Assembly: GCF_019104725.1 (NCBI RefSeq)
Contig: NZ_JAHRXF010000022.1
Coordinates: forward strand, 1-64,000
Reading direction: 5' to 3'
Source: Streptomyces corallincola
GTDB lineage: Bacteria; Actinomycetota; Actinomycetes; Streptomycetales; Streptomycetaceae
Length of the DNA: 64,000 nucleotides
Of this stretch, positions 17,114 through 23,193 are shown piece by piece. Position 1 is the first letter of the stretch, and each line of letters opens with the position of its first letter. A program made the position numbers and the translations under genes. Under the pieces are notes generated by a model, which was not told where the DNA came from, searched no databases, and saw only the letters and a program-made list of their open reading frames with translations.

Positions 17114-18124
17114 GTGCGCCGTCGCTCGCTCCTCATCGCCGCCGTACCCGCCGGACTGGTCACGCTCGCCGCCTGCGGCGACGGCACGTCCGGCTCCGGC
17201 AAGACCACCGCCCCCGCCTCGCCGTCGCCCTCGGCCTCCGCCGTGCCGCCGCCCAAGCTGGTGGACGGGCCGCTCCCGGCGATCACGGCCGGGACGAAGT
17301 TCGGGGAGAAGCCGACCGTCGCCAAGGGGCCGGGCGAGCCGTCCAAGGACGTCGCGGTGAAGACCGTCATCGCCGGAAACGGCCGCACGATCGCGGAGAA
17401 CGACTTCGTCCAGGCCAACTACCTGGGCCAGATCTGGAGCACCGCGAAGGTCTTCGACAACTCCTACGACCGGCACACCCCGCTGCTCATCCAGCTCGCC
17501 CAGGGCACCATCATCGACGGCTGGCGGTACGCCCTCGCGGGCAGGAAGGTCGGCAGCCGCGTCGAGATGGCCATCCCGCCGACCTGGGGGTACGGCAAGG
17601 AGGGCAACCCGCAGGCCGGGATCAAGGGCACCGACACCCTGGTCTTCGTCATCGACGTCGTGGACTCCTTCAACTCCAGGAGCAGCGCCCAGGGCAAGCC
17701 CGTCCCGCAGGACGACGCGGCGCTGCCCAAGGTCGGCACCAACACCGACGGCAAGGCGCCGAGCATCACGATCCCCAAGGCCGACCCGCCCAAGAAGCTC
17801 GTCTCGGAGTACGTGCTGGAGGGCGACGGCCCCGAACTGAAGGCCGAGCAGTCCGTGCTGTGCCAGTTCGAGGGCAAGGTCTGGGACAGCGGCAAGACCT
17901 TCCAGGAGACCTACGGCAGCGGGCGCCTCGCGCAGTTCGCGCTCCAGCAGATGGAGCAGACCGTCAAGGGGCTCGCCCAGGGACTGACCGGCAAGAAGGT
18001 GGGCAGCAGGGTCCTGGTCGTCGTCCCCGCGGACCTCGGCTACGGCGACAACCCGCCGAGCGACGGCATGATCAAGAAGGACTCCACGCTGGTGTTCTCG
18101 GTGGACATCCTCGCCGCGATGTAG
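17114..18124 (+). CDS. Lipoprotein with two FKBP-type prolyl isomerase domains
   Basis: Exported peptidyl-prolyl cis-trans isomerase of 336 residues. The N-terminus has an Arg-rich start and a lipobox LAAC with Cys21, so it is probably lipid-anchored on the outer membrane face. Two FKBP domains follow (about residues 80-190 and 225-335); each has the TxIDGW/VKGL and GYG elements of the fold, but the second lacks several aromatic active-site residues (MEQTVKGLAQGL) and may be non-catalytic. GTG at 17114 is preceded by GAGG. TAGAGT at 17059-17064 is a candidate -10. A second, short FKBP gene follows. Confidence 0.9.
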   Translation: MRRRSLLIAAVPAGLVTLAACGDGTSGSGKTTAPASPSPSASAVPPPKLVDGPLPAITAGTKFGEKPTVAKGPGEPSKDVAVKTVIAGNGRTIAENDFVQANYLGQIWSTAKVFDNSYDRHTPLLIQLAQGTIIDGWRYALAGRKVGSRVEMAIPPTWGYGKEGNPQAGIKGTDTLVFVIDVVDSFNSRSSAQGKPVPQDDAALPKVGTNTDGKAPSITIPKADPPKKLVSEYVLEGDGPELKAEQSVLCQFEGKVWDSGKTFQETYGSGRLAQFALQQMEQTVKGLAQGLTGKKVGSRVLVVVPADLGYGDNPPSDGMIKKDSTLVFSVDILAAM

Positions 18125-18139
18125 CGGGCCCCCGCCCCG

Positions 18140-18167
18140 TGCCGCCCGCGGTACCGTGCGGGCGGCA
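18140..18167 (+). terminator. Hairpin between the two FKBP genes
   Basis: TGCCGCCCGC (18140-18149) pairs with GCGGGCGGCA (18158-18167) over an 8-base loop, shortly after the first FKBP stop. Confidence 0.65.
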
Positions 18168-18227
18168 GACCAGCGGGGATGACAGACTGTCCGTGTTTCG
18201 TGTCGTACACAAGCAGGAGCTTTTGAC

Positions 18228-18608
18228 GTGAGCATCGAGAAGCCCGAGATCGACTTCCCCGGCGGCGAGGCCCCGGCGGACCTGGAGATCAAGGACATCT
18301 GGGAGGGCGACGGCGAGGTCGCCGAGGCGGGCGACTTCGTCAAGGTCCACTACGTGGGTGTCGCCTTCTCCACCGGCGAGGAGTTCGACGCCTCCTGGAA
18401 CCGCAACAGCCCGCTGGACTTCCAGCTCGGCGTCGGCCAGGTCATCCAGGGCTGGGACAAGGGCGTGCAGGGCATGAAGGTCGGCGGTCGCCGCCACCTC
18501 ACCATCCCCGCGCACCTCGCCTACGGCGACCGCGGCGCCGGTGGCCGGATCGCCCCCGGCGAGACGCTGATCTTCGTCTGCGACCTCGTGGGCGTCGCCA
18601 AGCGCTGA
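18228..18608 (+). CDS. Cytoplasmic FKBP-type peptidyl-prolyl isomerase
   Basis: Single-domain prolyl isomerase of 126 residues. The FKBP core is intact: VHYVGVAFSTGEEFDASW, VIQGWDKGVQGMKVGGRR, IPAHLAYGDRGAGG and LIFVCDLV, with the substrate pocket aromatics. There is no signal peptide. GTG at 18228 is preceded by CAGGAGC. It is likely a folding helper in the cytosol; its place beside pafA and pafBC is conserved in the Streptomyces I remember. Confidence 0.95.
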   Translation: MSIEKPEIDFPGGEAPADLEIKDIWEGDGEVAEAGDFVKVHYVGVAFSTGEEFDASWNRNSPLDFQLGVGQVIQGWDKGVQGMKVGGRRHLTIPAHLAYGDRGAGGRIAPGETLIFVCDLVGVAKR

Positions 18609-18667
18609 CCCGCGTCCCGCCCGCGACGCGGGTGACGCGGCACGACCGGTCGTGACCGGTAGTGACC

Positions 18668-18704
18668 GAAGAGGGGCCCGTGCCGACCGCACGGGCCCCT
18701 CTTC
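18668..18704. terminator. Strong terminator upstream of pafB
   Basis: A perfect 16-base stem (18668-18683 with 18689-18704) with loop CGACC, A-rich on the left and ending CTCTTC on the right. It insulates pafB from the FKBP genes. A weaker hairpin (CCCGCGTC at 18609-18616 with GACGCGGG at 18625-18632) precedes it. Confidence 0.85.
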
Positions 18705-18750
18705 CGTGGCTGTCGCCGCCCGGCCGGGGTGGAGTTGCCCGATCCCGCTT

Positions 18751-18778
18751 TTGCCGCGCCACCCGCTGGCGGTACGGT
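18751..18778 (+). promoter_or_regulatory. Promoter of pafBC
   Basis: TTGCCG (18751-18756) and TACGGT (18773-18778) are spaced 16 bases, an acceptable housekeeping promoter, 40 bases before the pafB ATG. It does not match the PafBC-type motif. Confidence 0.5.
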
Positions 18779-18817
18779 CATCGGTCGGAAGCACCACAGG
18801 AAAGACGAAGGGCGCCG

Positions 18818-19801
18818 ATGGCGATTGCCAAGGCCGAGCGGCTGATGAATCTTGCGCTGTGCCTGCTCGGCACCCGGCGCCCGCTGAGCAAGCGCGAACT
18901 GCGGGACTCCATCGAGGCGTACGTCGAGGCGGGCCGCGTCACCGGGTCCCGGCTGGACACCGCCGCCGACGAGGCGTTCAACCGCATGTTCGAGCGCGAC
19001 AAGGACGACCTGCGCGAACTCGGGCTCGTCATCGAGACCGTGGAGAACATCGACGGCGAGGTCGGCTACCTCGCCCGCCGGGACAGCAACCGGCTGCCGC
19101 CCATCACCCTGGACGCCGAGGAGGCCGCCGCGCTCGGGCTGGCCGCCAAGGTCTGGCAGCAGGCCCGGCTCGCCGGTGCCGCCAGCGGCGCCCTGCAGAA
19201 GCTCCGCGCCGCCGGACTCCCCGAGGACGTGGACCCCTACGAGGCGCACAGCGCCCTCGAACCCCGCATCCCGGTGCACGAGGCCGCGTTCGAACCGCTC
19301 ATGCTGGCCTGCCGCGACCGCCGCCCGGTCCTCTTCGACTACCGCAAGGCCACCGCCGCCCGCCCCGAACCCCGCAACGTCGAACCCTGGGCGCTGGAGT
19401 GCTGGCGCGGCCACTGGTACCTCGCCGGGTACGACCGCGACCGGGGCGCCGAACGCGTCTTCCGGCTCTCCCGCATCACCGGCCGGGTCCGCGTGCGCGG
19501 CACCGGCTTCACCGCGCCCGTGCCCGACGTGGTCACCGTGCGCGAGACCGTCGCCGGGTGGGCCGGTGAGACCGCCGACCGTTCGGCCCGTATCCGGCTC
19601 CGCTCCGGCGCCGGTTACCCGCTGCGCGCCCGCGCCACGGCGGTACGGGAACTCGACGGCGGCTGGGACGAGTTGGAGATCCCGTACGGGCACGGACTGG
19701 ACGCCTGGCTGGTGGAGTTCGGGCCGGACGTGGTCGTCGTGGAGCCCGCCGAGCTGCGGGCCGACGTGGTGGACCGGCTGCGTGCCGTGGCCAGGGGCTG
19801 A
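18818..19801 (+). CDS. pafB: WYL-domain DNA-damage regulator PafB
   Basis: Half of the PafBC transcription activator, which in mycobacteria switches on most DNA-repair genes independently of LexA/RecA. It is 327 residues: an N-terminal winged helix-turn-helix (about 1-70, AERLMNLALCLLGTRRPLSK), a WYL domain (about 135-230; WALECWRGHWYLAGYD with basic residues thought to bind a nucleic-acid signal), and the C-terminal WCX region. ATG at 18818 follows GAAGGG by 5 bases. pafC starts 19 bases after the stop. Despite the name it has no direct role in pupylation. Confidence 0.95.
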   Translation: MAIAKAERLMNLALCLLGTRRPLSKRELRDSIEAYVEAGRVTGSRLDTAADEAFNRMFERDKDDLRELGLVIETVENIDGEVGYLARRDSNRLPPITLDAEEAAALGLAAKVWQQARLAGAASGALQKLRAAGLPEDVDPYEAHSALEPRIPVHEAAFEPLMLACRDRRPVLFDYRKATAARPEPRNVEPWALECWRGHWYLAGYDRDRGAERVFRLSRITGRVRVRGTGFTAPVPDVVTVRETVAGWAGETADRSARIRLRSGAGYPLRARATAVRELDGGWDELEIPYGHGLDAWLVEFGPDVVVVEPAELRADVVDRLRAVARG

Positions 19802-19820
19802 GGGGGAGCGGAACACGATC

Positions 19821-20819
19821 ATGGCAGGCAAACCGGTCAGGCCCGTCAACGCCATCGACCAGACCCGGCGGATGCTCTCCCTGGTCACCTATCTGCGCGA
19901 GCGCCCCGGCGCCCGGATCGCGGACGTGGCCCGCGCGTTCGGCATCACCGAGGACGAACTCGTCTCCGACCTCGACGTGCTGCCCATGTGCGGCACCAGC
20001 TTCCGGGGCGGCGACCTCCTCGACATCGACACCGACGGCGAACGCATCTGGTGGCACAACCCGGCCGCGCTCGGCGAGGAGGCCGCCGAACCGCTGCGGC
20101 TCGCCGCCGACGAGGCGACCGCGCTGCTGGTCGCCGCGCGCGCCGTCACCACCCTGCCCGGTCTGCGCGAGTCCGACCGGCAGGCCCTGCTGCGCGCCAC
20201 CGCCAAGGTCGAGACCGCCGCGGGGGAGGCCGCCGGTGCCAGCGCCCGGCTGTCCGTCACCTTCGAGTCCGAGGGCGGGGTCTTCGCGGACGTGGACCGG
20301 GCGATCTCCGAGCGCCGCCGCCTCTGGATCCGTTATTACTCGCCCGCCCGCGACGAGATCACCGAGCGGGAGATCGACCCCATCCGCCTGGTCAGCGTCG
20401 GCCACACCTACGTCGAGGCGTGGTGCCGCCGCTCCGAGGCGCGCCGCACCTTCCGGCTCGACCGGGTCGCGGAGATCAAGATCCTGGACGACCCGTCCAC
20501 CCCGCCCGAGATCGAGCTGCGGGACCTGTCCGAGGCCCTGGTGCAGCCCGCCGCCGAGGACCCCGAGGTGGTCATCGAGGTCGGACCGGGCGGGCGCTGG
20601 GTCGCGGAGTACTACCCGCACGACAGCGCCGAGGAACTGCCCGGCGGCGGGCTGCGCATCACCCTGCGCACCCCCGACCCGGCCTCCCTGCGCCGCCTCG
20701 CGCTGCGGCTCGGCGGCGACGGCCGGATCGTCTCCCCGCCCGACCTCGCCGACAGCGCCCGCAGCGCGGCGGCCGGGGCACTGGCCGCGTACGACACGCC
20801 CGCGGAGCCGTCCCGGTGA
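19821..20819 (+). CDS. pafC: WYL-domain DNA-damage regulator PafC
   Basis: Partner of PafB, 332 residues with the same order: winged helix-turn-helix (RRMLSLVTYLRERPGARIAD), WYL domain (RRRLWIRYYSPARDEITERE, then VEAWCRRSEARRTFRLDRV) and WCX domain. ATG at 19821 follows GGGGGAGCG. Its last four bases GTGA overlap the next possible start, so translation may be coupled. The pair would act at the RecA-independent promoter found upstream of the helicase at 23161. Confidence 0.95.
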   Translation: MAGKPVRPVNAIDQTRRMLSLVTYLRERPGARIADVARAFGITEDELVSDLDVLPMCGTSFRGGDLLDIDTDGERIWWHNPAALGEEAAEPLRLAADEATALLVAARAVTTLPGLRESDRQALLRATAKVETAAGEAAGASARLSVTFESEGGVFADVDRAISERRRLWIRYYSPARDEITEREIDPIRLVSVGHTYVEAWCRRSEARRTFRLDRVAEIKILDDPSTPPEIELRDLSEALVQPAAEDPEVVIEVGPGGRWVAEYYPHDSAEELPGGGLRITLRTPDPASLRRLALRLGGDGRIVSPPDLADSARSAAAGALAAYDTPAEPSR

Positions 20820-21319
20820 CCCCGGACGGCCGGGACGGCGGGGACGGCCCCCGGCAGGAGCCGCCGGGGACCCGGAGCGCGCCGGGTGCCGGAGACGCCC
20901 GAGACGGATGGGACGCCAGAGACGGGTGGGACGCCCGAGACGCCCGGGGCGACGGAGCCCACGCGGTGACCGAGTCCGTGCCGCCCGGTGCCGGTAACGG
21001 TGCCGGTACTGGTACTGGTGCCGGGGCTCGTACCACCGCGGGTTCCGCTTCCGGTGAGATGTCGGTGGCCTCCGCGTTCTCCGGGATGCGGCGGGCGGTC
21101 CCGGTGGTGTTCCGGGCCGGGTGCCCCGACTGCCGGGGCCGGTTCGAACTCGCCGCGAGCGCGCTGCGCCTGGCCATAGGCGCCAGCCGCCGCACCACCT
21201 TCTACTCCTTCACCTGCCCCGAGTGCGGCGCCGCCGTCCGCAAACCGGCGGGCGAGCGCGTCGTGGAACTCCTCACCGGCGGCGGGGTGCGCACCCTGCG
21301 GCTGCACCCCACCGTGTAG
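20816..21319 (+). CDS. Zinc-ribbon protein with repetitive N-terminus
   Basis: A protein of unknown function. The conserved part is the last ~85 residues (MSVASAFSGMRRAVPVVFRA onward) with CPDC and CPEC, a two-knuckle zinc ribbon separated by 30 residues. Upstream, in frame, is a Gly/Ala/Asp-rich stretch with a hexapeptide repeat DARDGW. GTG at 20816 overlaps the pafC stop (GTGA) and would give 167 residues; ATG at 21059 would give 86 residues and only the conserved domain. The 18-base unit length of the repeat keeps the frame, which favours the long form slightly. Confidence 0.65.
   Translation: MTPDGRDGGDGPRQEPPGTRSAPGAGDARDGWDARDGWDARDARGDGAHAVTESVPPGAGNGAGTGTGAGARTTAGSASGEMSVASAFSGMRRAVPVVFRAGCPDCRGRFELAASALRLAIGASRRTTFYSFTCPECGAAVRKPAGERVVELLTGGGVRTLRLHPTV
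20894..20947 (+). repeat. Three tandem copies of an 18-base unit
   Basis: Units at 20894-20911, 20912-20929 and 20930-20947 share GACGCC(C/A)GAGACGG(A/G)TGG, the last diverging at its 3' end. In the overlapping zinc-ribbon frame they encode DARDGW repeats. Confidence 0.85.
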
Positions 21320-21327
21320 CGACCGTC

Positions 21328-21333
21328 TAGGCT
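21328..21333 (+). promoter_or_regulatory. -10 box for small membrane protein, leaderless
   Basis: TAGGCT lies 7 bases before the ATG at 21341 and no ribosome site is present, so the transcript is probably leaderless. Confidence 0.55.
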
Positions 21334-21340
21334 CGATGGC

Positions 21341-21535
21341 ATGTTCTGGCCGATGTTCGCCGTAGCCGTGGGTTTCCTGGGTCTCCTCGTCCTGGGGGTG
21401 TTCGCCGTGCGGGTCTTCCTGGAGGCCGAGCGGCTGGGCCGCCAGGTGTCCGAATCCGCGCTGCGCATCGGCCGCGCGGCCGAGGACCTGGAGCGCGCGG
21501 CGGGCTCGGTGTCACGGGCGGCCGGGACGATGTGA
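21341..21535 (+). CDS. Small single-helix membrane protein
   Basis: A 64-residue protein with one membrane helix (about residues 4-26, FAVAVGFLGLLVLGVFAVRV) and a C-terminal amphipathic helix with heptad-like spacing (ESALRIGRAAEDLERAAGSV). It is of unknown function and lies between pafBC and tatA. An alternative ATG at 21334 is in another frame. The C-terminal part could form a small coiled coil on the cytoplasmic side. Confidence 0.7.
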   Translation: MFWPMFAVAVGFLGLLVLGVFAVRVFLEAERLGRQVSESALRIGRAAEDLERAAGSVSRAAGTM

Positions 21536-21766
21536 GTTCCACGCCTCATACGATCTGGGTCACTTCGCCCTGTCATGGTCCGGGTCCCGCCAGGTACGCT
21601 GCTGGTCGCGGCCCGGTGAGCGAGGCACGGGTCCGCAGGCGGAGAAATGCGCAAGGGGATTGCTCCACGTTCACTCCCGGGCGTTACGATCGCTGCCAGC
21701 AGGACGGTCAGGAATCGTGTCCGAACGGTCGGACACCCACCCGCCTCGGTGAGAAGGTGAAGAACT

Positions 21767-22057
21767 ATGTTCCGCAGCGGACTTGAGCCGTGGCACCTCC
21801 TGGTGTTCGCACTGGTGATCATCCTCGTCTTCGGTTCCAAGAAGCTCCCGGACATGGCGCGTTCGCTCGGCAAGTCCGCGCGCATCCTCAAGAGCGAGGC
21901 CAAGGCGATGAAGGACGAGGCCAACAAGCCCGACGCCGGCACCGCCCAGTCCACCCAGGACCCCGCCCCGGCGCAGCGCACCATCCACGCCGCCCCCGGC
22001 GACGTGACCAGCGCCCGTCCGGTCACCGAGCCGACGGACAGCACCAGCCAGCGCTGA
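21767..22057 (+). CDS. tatA: Twin-arginine translocase subunit TatA
   Basis: Pore-forming component of the Tat pathway, which exports folded proteins; 96 residues. The N-terminal helix (EPWHLLVFALVIILVFGSKK) is followed by the FGSKKLPDMARSLGKS hinge and amphipathic helix, then a polar tail. ATG at 21767 follows GAGAAGGTG. tatC begins 55 bases later. TTGCTC (21660) and TACGAT (21685) upstream are a possible promoter with 19-base spacing. Streptomyces use Tat for many secreted enzymes. Confidence 0.96.
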   Translation: MFRSGLEPWHLLVFALVIILVFGSKKLPDMARSLGKSARILKSEAKAMKDEANKPDAGTAQSTQDPAPAQRTIHAAPGDVTSARPVTEPTDSTSQR

Positions 22058-22112
22058 CGTTCGCCACCAGGCCGGAGCCGATCGGATCCGCCGCACGAGA
22101 TGAGGATGTGGG

Positions 22113-23063
22113 TTGCCCAAGTCTGCCCTGAAGAAGGAGAGGGATCCCGAGGGGCGGATGCCGCTCGTGGATCACTTGCGTGAGCTGCGCAACAGGCTCG
22201 CGAAGGGTGTTCTGGCCATCCTGGTCGTCACGATCGCCGCGGCGTTCTTCTACCGGGAGATCATCAACTTCATCACCGAGCCGGTCCTCGACCAGATCGG
22301 CTGTCGCCAGACATTCGGTGAACTGGCCCAGGCCAAGAACGTCCACTGCGCGCACCTCACCGTCAGCGGTCTGCTCGCACCGTTCACCCTGGCCCTGAAG
22401 GTCTCCCTGATGACCGGTGTCGTGCTCGCGTCACCGGTGTGGCTCTACCAGCTGTGGGCGTTCGTCGCACCGGGTCTGCACCGCGGCGAGAAGCGGTACG
22501 CCTACGCGTTCGTCGGGTTCGGCTTCCCGCTGTTCCTCGGCGGCGGCTACCTCGCGTACCGCATCCTGCCCACCACGGCGAAGGTGATGATAGGGCTCAC
22601 CCCGGCCGGGGTGGAGAACCTGCAGCCGCTGGACGAGCTGCTGGACCTCGTCACCCGCATGGTCGTCGTCTTCGGCCTCGCCTTCGAGATGCCGTTGCTG
22701 CTGGTCATGCTCAACCTGACCGGCATCCTGTCCGGGCGCCGCATGCTCGGCTGGTGGCGGGGCATGGTCGTCGGCATCACCGCCTTCGCGGCCGTGGCCA
22801 CGCCGAGTCCCGACCCGATGACGATGCTGGCGCTCGCCGCGCCGATCTGGGCGCTGTTCTTCATCGCCGTCGCCGTCTCGCTGATCAACGACCGCCGCCG
22901 GGCCCGCCGGGCGTCCGAGGGCCCCGGTGACGACGAGGCGTCCGAACTCGACCTCACCCCCGAGGCGATCGGCGCCATCGAACCGGTCGGCGCGGTCCCC
23001 GCACTGCCCGAGCAGGCGAGCGCGGAGCGCTCCCGGCCACGGGACTACGACGACTTCACGTAG
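22113..23063 (+). CDS. tatC: Twin-arginine translocase subunit TatC
   Basis: Signal-peptide receptor of the Tat translocase, 316 residues with six hydrophobic helices. RMPLVDHLRELRNRL is the conserved N-terminal cytoplasmic motif and AVATPSPDPMTMLALAAPI the conserved last periplasmic loop; PVWLYQLWAFVAPGL is also typical. A TTG start at 22113 with GAGG upstream is used; the next in-frame ATG (22158) would cut into the conserved motif. A strong hairpin follows. Confidence 0.95.
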   Translation: MPKSALKKERDPEGRMPLVDHLRELRNRLAKGVLAILVVTIAAAFFYREIINFITEPVLDQIGCRQTFGELAQAKNVHCAHLTVSGLLAPFTLALKVSLMTGVVLASPVWLYQLWAFVAPGLHRGEKRYAYAFVGFGFPLFLGGGYLAYRILPTTAKVMIGLTPAGVENLQPLDELLDLVTRMVVVFGLAFEMPLLLVMLNLTGILSGRRMLGWWRGMVVGITAFAAVATPSPDPMTMLALAAPIWALFFIAVAVSLINDRRRARRASEGPGDDEASELDLTPEAIGAIEPVGAVPALPEQASAERSRPRDYDDFT

Positions 23064-23084
23064 CCGACCGCGCACGTCGTCACC

Positions 23085-23120
23085 GCCGAGGCGGCACCCC
23101 ACACCGGGTGCCGCCTCGGC
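23085..23120 (+). terminator. Terminator after tatC
   Basis: A perfect 15-base stem (23085-23099 with 23106-23120) and a 6-base loop, 22 bases after the tatC stop. It makes the downstream helicase depend on its own promoter. Confidence 0.85.
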
Positions 23121-23160
23121 GCGTTCCCCGCTCCGGGTGATCCGCATATTGATCGTCCCG

Positions 23161-23183
23161 TTGTCGGTGCGGGCCGGTACGCT
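23161..23183 (+). promoter_or_regulatory. RecA-independent DNA-damage promoter (PafBC-type)
   Basis: TTGTCGGTG (23161-23169), eight bases, then TACGCT (23178-23183) matches exactly the actinobacterial RecA-NDp consensus TTGTCRGTG-N8-TANNNT, the promoter class activated by PafBC in mycobacteria. It lies 10 bases before the helicase ATG and just after the tatC terminator. pafB and pafC are encoded 2.4-4.4 kb upstream. Confidence 0.8.
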
Positions 23184-23193
23184 CGAAAGCACG

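Noticed and set aside
21532..21786. 84-codon plus-strand frame overlapping the tatA start
   Set aside because: It runs through the tatA promoter and start, has no homology or codon bias.
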